DNA of 64,000 bases, from positions 1 to 64,000 of the forward strand of contig MHAR01000080.1 of the NCBI GenBank assembly GCA_001803045.1. The letters run 5' to 3'. The notes beneath the pieces are model-generated. The model ran no database searches. It saw only the letters and a program-made list of their open reading frames with translations, and had not been told where the DNA came from. Both the position numbers and the translations under genes were made by a program. Origin of the DNA: Ignavibacteria bacterium RIFOXYB12_FULL_35_14 (lineage in GTDB: Bacteria > Bacteroidota > Ignavibacteria > Ignavibacteriales > Ignavibacteriaceae). Shown here piece after piece: positions 8,876 through 18,376 of the stretch (the first letter of the stretch is position 1; each line of letters begins with the position of its first letter).

Positions 8876-9403
8876 TTACTCGCTGGTATAATCAACCAAA
8901 GCTTTAACATTATACCCCTTCAATTTTTCTCTGCCGTTCAGAAAGGACAATTCAATTAAAAATAAAATTTGCACAACTTCTCCGCCAAGTTTTTCAACTA
9001 AGTTAATTGCTGCTTTAGCTGTTCCGCCTGTTGCAAGAAGATCATCATGAATTAAAACTTTATCGCCGGGGCTAATTGCATCTTTATGTATTTCAATTGA
9101 ATCTTTTCCATATTCCAAGTCATAGAATTCCTTTTCAGTCTCAGCAGGGAGTTTCCCCGGTTTTCTTACTGGTATAAAACCGACATTTAGTCTTTCAGCA
9201 AGTATCGCTCCGAAAATAAATCCGCGTGATTCGATTCCCACAACTTTGTCAATCTTCAATCCTTCAGTTGAATCATAAAGCTGGTTAATCGCTTCTTTGA
9301 GTGCTACCGAATTCTTGAGTAGCGTTGTTAGGTCCCGAAAGACAATTCCTTGCTTGGGAAAATCTTGCACACTTCTAATGTATTCTTTCAAATCACTTTT
9401 CAT
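8876..9403 (-). CDS. apt: Adenine phosphoribosyltransferase
   Basis: Salvages adenine with PRPP to AMP in the cytoplasm. The 175-residue length is typical. The N-terminal DFPKQGIVFRDLTTLL, the central GIESRGFIFGAILAERL and the PRPP-binding loop VLIHDDLLATGGTA (about 125-138) are all classic for Apt. It lies 9 bp downstream of the enoyl-CoA hydratase gene on the same strand, so the two may share a transcript, though no functional link is evident. Confidence 0.95.
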   Translation of the reverse strand: MKSDLKEYIRSVQDFPKQGIVFRDLTTLLKNSVALKEAINQLYDSTEGLKIDKVVGIESRGFIFGAILAERLNVGFIPVRKPGKLPAETEKEFYDLEYGKDSIEIHKDAISPGDKVLIHDDLLATGGTAKAAINLVEKLGGEVVQILFLIELSFLNGREKLKGYNVKALVDYTSE

Positions 9404-9412
9404 ATTAGATAA

Positions 9413-10159
9413 TTATTTGTTTAGAAATTTTTTAATTCTTTCCTTAAAATCTTCATGTGCTCTGCTTATGGTATTTAGGTTAATGCAGTAATTCACCGCG
9501 TCTTCAACACTCAATGCGCTGATGTTATTGATCATTTGTTTTGTTAGTGAATAGCTAATTTGAGAATTGCTTAACAATTTATTTGCAAATGTAATTGCTT
9601 CTTCCATAACATTTTCTGTAAGGTAATTTGCTAATCCTAAATCTAATGCTTGTTTGGAATCAATAGTATCTCCACTGAGTAAAAGCTTTTTTGCATTACC
9701 TTCTCCAATTTTTCTTATTAAATAAATAGAAACTATTGCGGGAATAAATCCAATTTTCACTTCAGAATACCCGAACTTAGCTTTATTTGTATCGGCTATA
9801 ACAAAATCACAAACAGAAGCTAAACCGCATCCTCCGGCAATTGCAGGACCATTTACCGCAGCGATGGTTGGTATCGGAAGTTTGTAGACGCTTAAAAACA
9901 TTTCTGCAAGAGTCTCTGAGTCTTTTTCATTTTCAATGGAAGAATTGCTTTGCAAAGAAATTAAATATTCGAGATCTGCTCCGGCACAAAAAGCATTTCC
10001 CTCGCCAGTGATTATCAAAGCTTTTGTTTCTTTTTCAATGCTAATTTCTTCAAGTGCACTTTTGATTTGAGAAACCATTGTTGGATGAATTGCATTTCTT
10101 TTCTCTGGTCTGTTTAATGTAAGAATAGCAATTCCATTTTCTTTTGATACTTTTATCAT
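9413..10159 (-). CDS. Enoyl-CoA hydratase/isomerase (crotonase) family protein
   Basis: Acts on acyl-CoA thioesters, probably hydrating an enoyl-CoA. The crotonase fold is shown by LNRPEKRNA at the N-terminus and the two oxyanion-hole segments AFCAGADLEYL (about 57-67) and GPAIAGGCGLA (about 104-114). SEVKIGFIP carries a Glu at the position of the usual catalytic acid. At 248 residues it is of normal length. The exact substrate cannot be read from sequence; a methylglutaconyl-CoA hydratase-like or short-chain enoyl-CoA role would both fit. It precedes apt by 9 bp on the same strand. Confidence 0.85.
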   Translation of the reverse strand: MIKVSKENGIAILTLNRPEKRNAIHPTMVSQIKSALEEISIEKETKALIITGEGNAFCAGADLEYLISLQSNSSIENEKDSETLAEMFLSVYKLPIPTIAAVNGPAIAGGCGLASVCDFVIADTNKAKFGYSEVKIGFIPAIVSIYLIRKIGEGNAKKLLLSGDTIDSKQALDLGLANYLTENVMEEAITFANKLLSNSQISYSLTKQMINNISALSVEDAVNYCINLNTISRAHEDFKERIKKFLNK

Positions 10160-10205
10160 TGGTAATCCTAAAATAAAATAATCAAAATTTGATTTTACTT
10201 TTCAT

Positions 10206-10799
10206 TTATTTCAAAAATATACTTAACTGGATATAAACAGAAATATAGCCGAGAAGTGCACCAGTAAATACTTCCGTGATTGAATGACAATTTAACTTAA
10301 TTCTTGACCAACCAACTGCAAATAATATTGGTAGCAATAACAACGTTTGAAAGCCAAGTATAAAAGTAAAGAGCGCTAATGGACCGGAAACACCCATAGC
10401 ATGTATGCTGATCTTCAAATATCTATTGATTAAGATTACTAAAAACGTATTCGAAATATAGCAAAACCAAAAAGCGATTGAAATATTACTCACCTGACAA
10501 ATAAGCAAAAGTATAAAACCAGCGATATAAATTATGATTGAAACCAGATATGGTATTGTTCTTTCTTTTTTGTTTTTAGCGTCAACATCGCTTACCAATC
10601 CCTTTCTGTAAAAATAAATAAAAGAGGCAATTTGCAAAATAAATCCTAAGATAGTAGCGATGACAATCAAATATATTTTTATATTGTTGTAGTTTTCAAA
10701 TGTTAATGCTAGGTAAATAAAAGAAATTAGAGTAAGTATTGGCGGAATGAATATTGTGGAAATTACTCGTGCAAATTTTTGCAGTAATTTCTCGCTCAA
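10206..10799 (-). CDS. PAP2-like membrane protein
   Basis: An integral membrane protein of 197 residues with about six hydrophobic segments. The order of polar motifs resembles the PAP2 phosphatase superfamily: KNKKERTIP (motif 1-like), SIHAMGVSG (motif 2, with S-x-H) and WSRIKLNCHSITEV (motif 3, S-R-x5-H with Glu in place of the usual Asp). A lipid phosphatase function is plausible but unproven. The start codon is TTG, and its bases TTGA overlap the TGA stop of the upstream dihydrouridine synthase gene, so the two are translationally coupled. Confidence 0.7.
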   Translation of the reverse strand: MSEKLLQKFARVISTIFIPPILTLISFIYLALTFENYNNIKIYLIVIATILGFILQIASFIYFYRKGLVSDVDAKNKKERTIPYLVSIIIYIAGFILLLICQVSNISIAFWFCYISNTFLVILINRYLKISIHAMGVSGPLALFTFILGFQTLLLLPILFAVGWSRIKLNCHSITEVFTGALLGYISVYIQLSIFLK

Positions 10800-11791
10800 G
10801 ATGTATGAAATGTTGGGTTGTGAGAAAGTAATTCATCACCATACTTTGATAAGATATCTTCGATTGAACTAAGCTCTTTTTTTAACATAAGTTCTGAGCG
10901 AATCTTTGATGCATTATGCAATCCTTTCAGGTAACCCGAATAGAATTTTCTATGTTCAATTACAGCTCTTCTCTCACCCTTAATTTTTATCGAAAGATAT
11001 AAGTGTTCTAAGCAGATTTTAATTCGTTCTTGAGCATCTACATGTGAGGAGATTCCACCACTATTTAAAAGTTCTTTTGCTTCTCTAAAAATCCATGGAT
11101 TACCGATTGCTCCGCGAGCAATCATTATTCCATCTGCACCGGTTTCATTAAATGCTGTTTTAACATCTTGAGCAATAAGAACATTTCCGTTCAGAACAAC
11201 TGGAATGTTCACAACACTTTTTACTTTAGGAATCCACGACCAATCAACTTCTCCCCTATTTCCCATGCTTCGCGTTCTGCAGTGAATTGTTATTGCTTTT
11301 GCACCGGCATCTTCAATTCGTTTTGCAACATCCAAAATTTGGATATTGTTTTCATCCCATCCCAACCTAGTTTTAACTGTAACTGGAATTGAAACTGCTT
11401 CTACAACTTCTTTAACTAATTTTTGCAGATAAGGAGGATCTTTAAGTAATGCAGAACCGGCTCCGCAATTAACAACATCTTTAACCCAGCATCCAGCATT
11501 AATATCAATCAACTCAGGATTTTCCGCCTCGGCAATTTTTGCTCCGCCAATCATCGACTCAATGTTTCCACCGTAAATCTGAATGCCTACAGGTCGTTCA
11601 TCATCGCTTATCTTAAGCTTTGCATGTGTTCTTTCAGATGATCTCATCAATCCTTCAGAATTAACGAACTCGGTATAAACCATATCTGCGCCTAGCATTT
11701 TGCATATCAACCTAAATGAAAGATCTGTCACATCTTCCATCGGCGCAAGTAGCACAGCATTTTTGATTTTTATATTTCCAACCGTAAACAT
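10796..11791 (-). CDS. dus: tRNA-dihydrouridine synthase, DusB-like
   Basis: FMN enzyme that reduces uridines in the tRNA D-loop. The TIM-barrel start LLAPMEDVTDLSFR, then VGIQIYGG, VKTRLGW, ITIHCRTR, PVVLNGNV and GIMIARGAIGNPWIF are diagnostic. The catalytic Cys is in DINAGCWVKDVV, where most Dus enzymes have GCPVKKV; the Pro-to-Trp change next to the Cys is unusual compared with proteobacterial DusB. At 331 residues the length is normal. It ends in a 4-bp overlap with the PAP2-like gene. Confidence 0.93.
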   Translation of the reverse strand: MFTVGNIKIKNAVLLAPMEDVTDLSFRLICKMLGADMVYTEFVNSEGLMRSSERTHAKLKISDDERPVGIQIYGGNIESMIGGAKIAEAENPELIDINAGCWVKDVVNCGAGSALLKDPPYLQKLVKEVVEAVSIPVTVKTRLGWDENNIQILDVAKRIEDAGAKAITIHCRTRSMGNRGEVDWSWIPKVKSVVNIPVVLNGNVLIAQDVKTAFNETGADGIMIARGAIGNPWIFREAKELLNSGGISSHVDAQERIKICLEHLYLSIKIKGERRAVIEHRKFYSGYLKGLHNASKIRSELMLKKELSSIEDILSKYGDELLSHNPTFHTS

Positions 11792-11827
11792 TTATTTATT
11801 CATTCACCTTACATATGGATGTGAATA

Positions 11828-11965
11828 GTCCACAAATGAGGGCTGAAGCCCAATGGAGCGTTGTGGATTCAATAACCCCAGCCTCCTGTCTCGCCCTTGG
11901 CGAGCCAAGGCGGATAAGGCTGGGGTTAGGCTAATAACACAATGATTATGGACTTTAGTCCATTT
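11828..11965. repeat. Composite palindromic intergenic repeat
   Basis: Three nested or adjacent dyads: GGGCTGAAGCCC (about 11840-11851); TAACCCCAGCC (11874-11884) against GGCTGGGGTTA (11918-11928), enclosing a CGCCCTTGG...CCAAGGCG hairpin; and GGACTTTAGTCC (about 11951-11962). It is richer in GC than its surroundings and fills most of the gap between dus and the MFS gene. A frame on the minus strand through it is incidental. Probably a REP-like element, possibly several fused units. Confidence 0.65.
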
Positions 11966-12059
11966 TCCTAATCGAATAACTTTGCTACAAGTCTCCAAAA
12001 CTTTAAACGATGCGTATCGTGTGTTATTCATTAAAATGAAATTGTTTGGATAAACATAC

Positions 12060-13262
12060 TTACCCGACTGTACCATGTCTTAACTTTAAAATTTTTGGTA
12101 GATAAAATATGCTTAAAATTAAAATAACCAAACTGAAAAATGATCCTGTAAGAAATGGAAAAGGATAACCTAAAAATTCAAATGCAAAACCTCCCCAAAG
12201 AGGACCGAGAACTCTTGCAAATGCTGACAGTGATTGATTAAATCCAAGAGTAATTCCCTGTTCAGCTTCTGATGCAATCTCGGATATTAAGCTCAACAAA
12301 ATTGGTTGTAAAGTTCCAGTTCCTAAAGAAAGAATGATTCCGATAATTGCCAAACCGAAAAAGCTTCCACCGAAAGGAATCATACCCAGGCCTATCATCA
12401 TGCAAAAGGCACCGATGGAAATGAGCTTACCCTTCGAAAAGAATTTTGAAATTTGTGCTAATAAACCAGCCTGAACGATTGCAGATGATAGTCCAAGAAT
12501 GCCGTAGATATAACCGTTCTGCAAATCTGTGAAGTGGTAAACTTTAAATCCGAGCAACGCAAAAGTACCATAAATATTAGCTACTGAAAATGTTAGAATA
12601 AAGAATAAAATCATCAATAAAGACAAATCGGATTTATTTAAAATTATTTTAATTGAAGATGTATCCAATAATTTTCTTGATCTTTCTAAGCTTTTTGATT
12701 TATCGCGTTTAGGTTCCGGAAGAAAAATTATTGTCAGTACAAAGGCAAAAATTGAAAAGAAAGCACTTCCGAATCCTGTTACAAAATATCCATATTTTGA
12801 TAGCATTCCGCCAATCATTGGTCCAAAAACAAATCCCAGTCCAAATGCAGCTCCAATCATCCCCATTCCTTTCGAACGATTTTCCGGTGTTGTAACATCG
12901 GCAATATAAGCTTGTGCAACCCCAATGCTGCTTCCGCCAATGCCTGCAATCACTCTAGAAAATAGAAGCATGAAATAGCTATGAGTATAGGCAAACAAAA
13001 CATATCCCATTGCGTTTAGAAATAAGCAGATAACTATTATTTTTTTTCGACCGTATTTATCTGATAGATTCCCAAAAATCGGATTGAAGAAAAATTGTGT
13101 TAAGGAATATGCTGCGATGGCTATACCAATTGCAGTTTCATCAACAAGCAATTCTTTTTTAGCGAAGGTTGGAAGAATTGGAATTAGAATTCCAAAACCA
13201 AGAAGATCGACAAATACTGTTAGGAAAATAAGTGAAAGCGCAGAAGCATTTTTTAATTTCAT
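12060..13262 (-). CDS. MFS transporter, TetA-like drug:H+ antiporter family
   Basis: Inner-membrane exporter of the major facilitator superfamily, with 400 residues and about 12 hydrophobic segments. Motif A is clear after the second segment (GNLSDKYGRKK, about 63-73). The first segment contains DLLGFGILIPILP, as in the TetA/DHA1 group, and GAAFGLGFVFGPMIGG in segment five matches the antiporter motif C region. The substrate is unknown; resemblance to tetracycline exporters does not establish resistance. It stands alone between repeat elements. Confidence 0.82.
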   Translation of the reverse strand: MKLKNASALSLIFLTVFVDLLGFGILIPILPTFAKKELLVDETAIGIAIAAYSLTQFFFNPIFGNLSDKYGRKKIIVICLFLNAMGYVLFAYTHSYFMLLFSRVIAGIGGSSIGVAQAYIADVTTPENRSKGMGMIGAAFGLGFVFGPMIGGMLSKYGYFVTGFGSAFFSIFAFVLTIIFLPEPKRDKSKSLERSRKLLDTSSIKIILNKSDLSLLMILFFILTFSVANIYGTFALLGFKVYHFTDLQNGYIYGILGLSSAIVQAGLLAQISKFFSKGKLISIGAFCMMIGLGMIPFGGSFFGLAIIGIILSLGTGTLQPILLSLISEIASEAEQGITLGFNQSLSAFARVLGPLWGGFAFEFLGYPFPFLTGSFFSLVILILSIFYLPKILKLRHGTVG

Positions 13263-13364
13263 TAAAAATGTGTTTAAAATAATTTAACGTTACTTAAATT
13301 TGTTGCCGAGAATAAAATTCCCCTAAAGACTTTACAAAGTTACAAGTTTTAGTGGAATTATTTC

Positions 13365-13416
13365 AGATATGCCAGATGATCGGATGTTCGTATCGGCCTG
13401 GAAATCTGGCATATCT
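13365..13416. repeat. Interspersed inverted repeat, family B (copy 2)
   Basis: AGATATGCCAGA (13365-13376) and TCTGGCATATCT (13405-13416) form a perfect 12-bp dyad. It ends 2 bp from the CapA-like gene stop, so it could serve as that gene's transcription end. Confidence 0.75.
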
Positions 13417-13418
13417 AA

Positions 13419-14561
13419 TTAATTGAAACTTACGTAGTAATAATATTTTGATAAAACTTCCTTAGTATCCCTTATTGATTCTTCCATTTTGTCAATGTGA
13501 TTTTTATTCAGAAATGTAATTGAAGAATCATTCATTGCAGACATGGATGGCAATAGAACAAATTCATTTTTATTCCAGGTATTTCCCTTAAATACCCATG
13601 TCGGAATAAATTCAACATTAGAAATTTTAAGAGTATTATCAAAAAGATTTTTAGTAATGCTTATCGTAAGAATCCCACCAGTATCTGTATATTTTTTTCT
13701 CTGATTTGATATGAAATTACCGAGCGAGTACGCCACCAAAACGGAATCAAAAACACTCTTGTGTGATTTAATAAACTTAACCGGTTGAAGTACATGCGGA
13801 TGACCGCCAATAATTATATCTGCTCCCATTTCAATCGTGCTATCAACAACTTGTTTTTGATAATCTGATGGTTCACGCTCATACTCATCTCCAAAATGAA
13901 AGTGAACTAAAACTATATCGGGATTTGCAGACTTAGCAGCTTGAATATCACGATGAATGGATTCATAGTCAATTAAATTTATGAGATAAGATTTGCCCTT
14001 CGGTATTGGATTACCATTTGTACCGTAACTATAAGCCAAAAAAGCAATTGAGATTCCCTTTATATTAAATATTCTAATAGAGTCATGGTCAGCCTGACTT
14101 ACATAAGTTCCGTTGTAATTTAAAGAACGTTTGTTCAGTTCGTTTATAGTTCGAAGAACCCCAACTTCTCCCCTATCTAAGGAATGATTGTTCGAGGTAG
14201 TTAGAAGATCAAACCCGGCGTTTTTTAAAGCATACAGCAGATCACTAGGAGAATTAAAACGGGGATAACCTGTGTACTTAGCTTTTTTACCGGCAAAGAC
14301 AGTCTCTATGTTTCCGAATGTGAAATCGCTCTTAGAAAGATGCTTAGATACATTTCTGAATACAGGATTAAAGTCAAAGCTGTCTCTACTGACTTTAGCA
14401 TATTCAAATTGAACAGTATGACACATAATATCGCCAACTGCAGAAATTGAAATTGTCACAGTAGATTCAGAAAGACCGGACTTGTGTTTTTCCCCTGAAA
14501 CAAAACAATTACGAAACGAGAAAAATAATATGATTGAAAAAGTGATGAGGAGAATTTTCAT
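13419..14561 (-). CDS. CapA family metallophosphoesterase-like protein
   Basis: The family is named after the poly-gamma-glutamate capsule protein CapA and has a calcineurin-like metallophosphoesterase fold. An N-terminal hydrophobic segment (residues 1-20) suggests export; a Cys at residue 19 follows a poor lipobox. Metal-ligand motifs are GDIMCH (about 42-47), FGNIETVF, TSNNHSLDRG, VHFHFGDEYE and GGHPHVLQP. At 380 residues it has the usual CapA length. No other capsule genes are nearby, so the biological role is open; many members act on cell-surface polymers or are uncharacterised. Confidence 0.85.
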   Translation of the reverse strand: MKILLITFSIILFFSFRNCFVSGEKHKSGLSESTVTISISAVGDIMCHTVQFEYAKVSRDSFDFNPVFRNVSKHLSKSDFTFGNIETVFAGKKAKYTGYPRFNSPSDLLYALKNAGFDLLTTSNNHSLDRGEVGVLRTINELNKRSLNYNGTYVSQADHDSIRIFNIKGISIAFLAYSYGTNGNPIPKGKSYLINLIDYESIHRDIQAAKSANPDIVLVHFHFGDEYEREPSDYQKQVVDSTIEMGADIIIGGHPHVLQPVKFIKSHKSVFDSVLVAYSLGNFISNQRKKYTDTGGILTISITKNLFDNTLKISNVEFIPTWVFKGNTWNKNEFVLLPSMSAMNDSSITFLNKNHIDKMEESIRDTKEVLSKYYYYVSFN

Positions 14562-14572
14562 TAGATATTATT

Positions 14573-14662
14573 AGGGGCTGTAAATATAATCTTTCAAGAA
14601 TTTGCCCAAATTAACATTGGTAACAGAATCAAACTACCAAAAAACTATGTTAAACAGCCCCT
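14573..14662. repeat. Wide inverted repeat downstream of the histone-like gene
   Basis: AGGGGCTGT (14573-14581) and ACAGCCCCT (14654-14662) are perfect inverted copies separated by 72 bp of AT-rich sequence. It lies between the CapA-like and histone-like genes; function unknown. Confidence 0.5.
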
Positions 14663-14679
14663 TAAATGAATCAAAGTGA

Positions 14680-14871
14680 TTATTGTTTTTGACCTTTACG
14701 ATCAGCTTTAACCATTTGGATTTCCTTGCGAACTTCCTGTGCGAGTCTTCGTAAATCGCTTAGCCCTTTTCTTGCTCTTGTTCCGGCCGCTGCTTGACCC
14801 TTGACATAAAACTTTTCGAAATCGGTATGCAGTTCATTAACTGCTTTTAGCAAATCTTCGAAACGTTGCAT
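14680..14871 (-). CDS. Histone H1-like (Hc1/HctA-type) DNA-binding protein
   Basis: A 63-residue basic protein likely to bind and compact DNA. It has the short coiled N-terminal helix followed by AAGTRARKGLSDLRRLAQEVRKEI, split by the AAGTRARK motif that marks the bacterial Hc1-like family common in Bacteroidota and Chlamydiae, and a Lys/Arg-rich tail (KADRKGQKQ). A GGAG-type ribosome site (complement of actcct at 14877-14882) precedes the ATG. It sits alone between the CapA-like gene and the Fe-S oxidoreductase gene. The family assignment rests on overall pattern and size. Confidence 0.8.
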   Translation of the reverse strand: MQRFEDLLKAVNELHTDFEKFYVKGQAAAGTRARKGLSDLRRLAQEVRKEIQMVKADRKGQKQ

Positions 14872-14903
14872 TTGAGTACTCCTTTTTTTTGTGTGTGTGA
14901 TAG

Positions 14904-16943
14904 TTAATTAATGTTTTCAAGAACTATTTCTGCAATATCCTTAACTGAAACCTCTTTGGTTTTCTCTGGGAAGCCTCCAAAGGAGTCCATTGGGACATCC
15001 CTTTGGGAAAAATGCTTAACACCGTCAGTAAGCATTGTCATACAAAATGGACAAGCCGAAGCGATGGTATCTGCTTTAGTTTCAAGCGCTTCCTTTGTGC
15101 GTTCAATATTGATTCTTCCACCCTCTTCATCCTCAAGAAACATTCTGCCGCCGCCGGCACCGCAGCAAAAGCCTCTGCTTTTGTTTCTTTGCATTTCCAC
15201 TAAATCAATACTTTCTATATTCCTTAATGTATTCCGGGGTTCCTCATAAACGTTATTATATCTTCCAATGTAACACGAATCATGATAAGTCACACGGGAT
15301 TTAGCTTTTGTGTTTTTAAATTCAATTCTATGTGAATTTAATAATTCCTCAATTAACTGCGAGTGATGTACAACATCATAATTACCACCAAACTGTTTGT
15401 ATTCTTTTCCTAACGAGTGGAAACAATGCGGACAAGCCGTTACAATTTTTTTTATACCATATTTATTCAGTATTTCAATGTTTTCTTTCATCATCGTCTG
15501 TGCAAGATATTCATTGCCAAGCCGTCTTGCGGTATCTCCGTTACATTTTTCCTCGGTTCCGAGAATTCTGAAATTGATGTTCGCCTTCTGCATAATCGAA
15601 GCAAAAGCTTGTGTCACTTTTTTATAGCGATTATCAAATGAACCTGCACAACCAACCCAGAAGAGAATTTCGCAATTTGGATCTTCGGACATGGTTCTAA
15701 CATTCATTCCTATAGCCCAATTTGCCCTATCCGCCTGATTAAAAACCCAAGGTGTAAAGTTAGTTTCAATGCTTTTGAAGACATTGCTAAGACTATTGGG
15801 AAAGTTCGATTCAGTTAATACGAGATTCCTCCTCATGTCAACAATCGAATCAACGTGCTCAATCATCACTGGACATTCCTGAACACATGCATTACAAGTT
15901 GTACATGCCCATAATTCCGAATCCATGATATAATCATGCACTAAAGTTTTTGATAAAACTTCACTTTCAGTTACACCATTAATCATCAACGGTGCTTTAT
16001 CACCTGTTCTTCTTCTGATATCAACAATGATCTTTCGCGGTGACAGAGATTTTCCTACCGTTGCAGCCGGACAAACTGAATCGCATCTTCCACACTCTGT
16101 GCATGAATAACCGTCAAGGATTTGCTTCCATGACATTTGATCAATATCTGCACTTCCAAAATTTTCCGCATTTTCATCATCAAGATTAAGCGGTTGAAGC
16201 CTATTTCGCTTTGAATCTACATTTGCAAAAAATGTATTAGGAATGGAAGTTAAAACGTGTAGATGCTTTGAGTACGGAAGATAATTTAAGAAACCAAAAA
16301 CCGTTACTATGTGAATCCACCAGGAAATCTCAAATGGGATGTTTGCATTTACACTCGAACTGAATAACAAAGCGCTTATTGCAGATGAAATTGGTCTTAA
16401 TTCATTAGGTTCAAGAATAAAATTTTGTTTTGCAACGTAAGAAATGTTCTGTCCGAACATTGAAATGCAAACAACCATGATGAGCATTAATATCATCAAT
16501 GCATCAATTTTACCCTCATTATCAACCTCTAGTCGTTTAATTTTAAAAACAAAACGCCGGATGAGTGATAAGGTGATCGCGATGATGACCAACATTCCAA
16601 AAACATCTTGAACTAAAGTTATGGGTATGTATAATGCTCCAAGAAACTTAAATGAAAATGGAGAATAGAATCCCTGTAGAATTGATTCTAGAACTGCAAA
16701 AAGAAAAAGCATGAATCCCCAAAAAATTACAAAATGTATAGAACCGGCAATTGGATCCCTCAACAATTTTGATTGTCCAAAGGCAACAGTTAGAACTCTT
16801 TTAATTCTTTCGCCGCTCTTGTCAAACCTATCATCTTTCTTTTTAGCCACAAACATGTATCTAATCAAGTTACGGCAGCTGTAAAAGAAAAATGAAAGCG
16901 CACTAAGAAAGATTAAGATGAAGAAGATATTTTTTAAGGTCAT
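14904..16943 (-). CDS. Membrane-bound Fe-S oxidoreductase with CCG (HdrD-like) domains
   Basis: A putative quinone-linked electron-transfer protein. Residues 1-235 hold about six membrane segments resembling a nitrate-reductase-gamma/HdrE-type cytochrome b domain. Two 4Fe-4S motifs follow: CTECGRCDSVCP at about 281-292 and CTTCNACVQECP at about 347-358. The C-terminal half has two CCG domains with WVGCAGS, TACPHCFHS, DSCYIGR, GFCCGAGGG and SACPFC. This architecture is known for ETF-quinone oxidoreductase-like and heterodisulfide-reductase-like proteins that pass electrons from fatty-acid or amino-acid oxidation to quinone. No etfAB genes are in the window, so the donor is not shown. The bioY gene lies 15 bp upstream. 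Confidence 0.87.
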   Translation of the reverse strand: MTLKNIFFILIFLSALSFFFYSCRNLIRYMFVAKKKDDRFDKSGERIKRVLTVAFGQSKLLRDPIAGSIHFVIFWGFMLFLFAVLESILQGFYSPFSFKFLGALYIPITLVQDVFGMLVIIAITLSLIRRFVFKIKRLEVDNEGKIDALMILMLIMVVCISMFGQNISYVAKQNFILEPNELRPISSAISALLFSSSVNANIPFEISWWIHIVTVFGFLNYLPYSKHLHVLTSIPNTFFANVDSKRNRLQPLNLDDENAENFGSADIDQMSWKQILDGYSCTECGRCDSVCPAATVGKSLSPRKIIVDIRRRTGDKAPLMINGVTESEVLSKTLVHDYIMDSELWACTTCNACVQECPVMIEHVDSIVDMRRNLVLTESNFPNSLSNVFKSIETNFTPWVFNQADRANWAIGMNVRTMSEDPNCEILFWVGCAGSFDNRYKKVTQAFASIMQKANINFRILGTEEKCNGDTARRLGNEYLAQTMMKENIEILNKYGIKKIVTACPHCFHSLGKEYKQFGGNYDVVHHSQLIEELLNSHRIEFKNTKAKSRVTYHDSCYIGRYNNVYEEPRNTLRNIESIDLVEMQRNKSRGFCCGAGGGRMFLEDEEGGRINIERTKEALETKADTIASACPFCMTMLTDGVKHFSQRDVPMDSFGGFPEKTKEVSVKDIAEIVLENIN

Positions 16944-16958
16944 TAAATTCTTTTATAA

Positions 16959-17537
16959 TTACTTTTTCTTAATCCCAGCAATCGCCATATAAACCGATGC
17001 TGCTATGAACACTTTAACAACCATCCAAATTGAAAAGACTGCCGCACCAATTTTTAACGATTCTTCAAAATTTTTGGTGTAAAATGTTGTTAAGTGAAGA
17101 ACTCCAAGAAAAACTATGACTAATTCACCAATAAACATTGAAGCAACTATAGACCAATAATTTTTTCTTCTCTCAATCAAGAACCCCACTAAAAATGCAG
17201 CAACCGGGAAAGCAAGCAAATATCCTCCGGTTGGTCCGATTATTCTGCTAAAACCTAAAGGTGTGTCAGCAATTTGAGCAAAAACAGGTAATCCTACAAT
17301 TCCCATAAACAAATAAAGAAATTGACTGTAAGCTCCATTTCGAGAACCTAAAAATGCACCGGATAATAAAACTAATAATGTCTGTAATGTAAAAGGTACT
17401 GGTTTGGCGGGAATTGCAACTTGTGCAGAAAGTGCCGTTAGAATTGCAAAAGCTGTAATCCAAAAAATCTTTGAACCTGAAAGAATCTGGAGGGTTTGTA
17501 GGATCTTGCTGTGACTTACTTGCTCTTTTGATATCAT
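16959..17537 (-). CDS. bioY: Biotin transporter substrate-binding subunit BioY
   Basis: S-component of an ECF-type biotin importer in the inner membrane. The protein has 192 residues and about six hydrophobic segments. Family motifs are VPAKPVPFTLQTLLVL written here as IPAKPVPFTLQ, GAFLGSRNGAYSQ, YLFMGIVGLPVF and GPTGGYLLAFP. No EcfA/EcfT ATPase or transmembrane genes are adjacent, so it either works alone or uses general ECF modules elsewhere. Its ATG lies 11 bp after the end of the decayed hydrolase gene. Confidence 0.93.
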   Translation of the reverse strand: MISKEQVSHSKILQTLQILSGSKIFWITAFAILTALSAQVAIPAKPVPFTLQTLLVLLSGAFLGSRNGAYSQFLYLFMGIVGLPVFAQIADTPLGFSRIIGPTGGYLLAFPVAAFLVGFLIERRKNYWSIVASMFIGELVIVFLGVLHLTTFYTKNFEESLKIGAAVFSIWMVVKVFIAASVYMAIAGIKKK

Positions 17538-17548
17538 TTTACACCCTA

Positions 17549-18376
17549 TTAAAGATATTTATTAAAAAATGAATTTGTTTTGTCTAATAACAAATCGAAT
17601 TTAGGATTACTTCCGGTAAATGGATGGACTGCATCGAAAGTATGCCCGTAGCCGGAATTTCTAAAAAACTTGTTATATCCTTATTTGCCCATCCGTATAG
17701 ATCTTTTGCTTCTCTAAATGGCACTGATATATCTTGATCACCATGTGCAATGAACAATAGCCTATTTAATCCTTTAATTGCTTTCTCTATGTTCAGCCTA
17801 TCATCTTTATTCTTTTCAATATCTTCCAACAAAGCTAAACTTAATTTCATCATCCGATTAGTTCTACTGTTTAGAACCTCAATGAAGCCTTTTTTTTCCA
17901 TTCAACTTTTTGTTTTCTTGTATAACGGTCTAATTTCGAAATTGATGCCCAAACTGCAACGGCATTCACCGATTTATTTTGTTAAGCCGTTAAGATCGAG
18001 ATTCCTCCACCACGGCTATGTCCAATGATTCCAATTTTTTAATTCTTTCTCTCTCCAAAAAAACCCGAAGTGCATGAATCAATTATTTTAGTTAGCTCTT
18101 CAACCTCGAGAGAAATTGTATTTTTTGCAAATTTATCTAATTCGTCAAATTCAGTTAGCGATTCACCAACACCATTATGCGAAAAATTAAACGTAATAAC
18201 AAAAAACCATGATCAGAAAAATACCTGCCTACAAATGGAATAAATCCCTAATCTTTAAATCCTTTGAAACCATGAACATAAATAAGGCAGGGATTTTTTT
18301 TCGTTTCTTCAGATGTGAAGGTAGAAATCCTTAAAATATTATCTTTTTTTGTTTTAAGGACAAAATCCTGCTTCAT
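17549..18376 (-). pseudogene. Decayed alpha/beta hydrolase (dienelactone hydrolase-like)
   Basis: A full-length gene of about 275 codons can be traced across three frames. It starts at ATG 18376 (MKQDFVLKTKKDN), runs through YVHGFKGFKD and is cut by a TAG at 18248-18250. It shifts frame near 18201-18206, where a run of six bases would need seven, then continues to FSHNGVGES. It meets a TAA near 18040 and shows the nucleophile elbow GHSRGG, then another stop near 17983. It continues through HGDQD (catalytic Asp) and shifts again near 17650 to reach GHTFDAVHP (catalytic His) and a TAA at 17549-17551. All triad motifs remain readable, so decay is recent. The 105-residue frame at 17584-17901 is only a fragment of it. 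Confidence 0.85.

Noticed and set aside
11804-12076. 90-residue frame on the minus strand
   Set aside because: It runs through a composite palindromic repeat (11828-11965) and has repeat-derived residues; no gene-like features.
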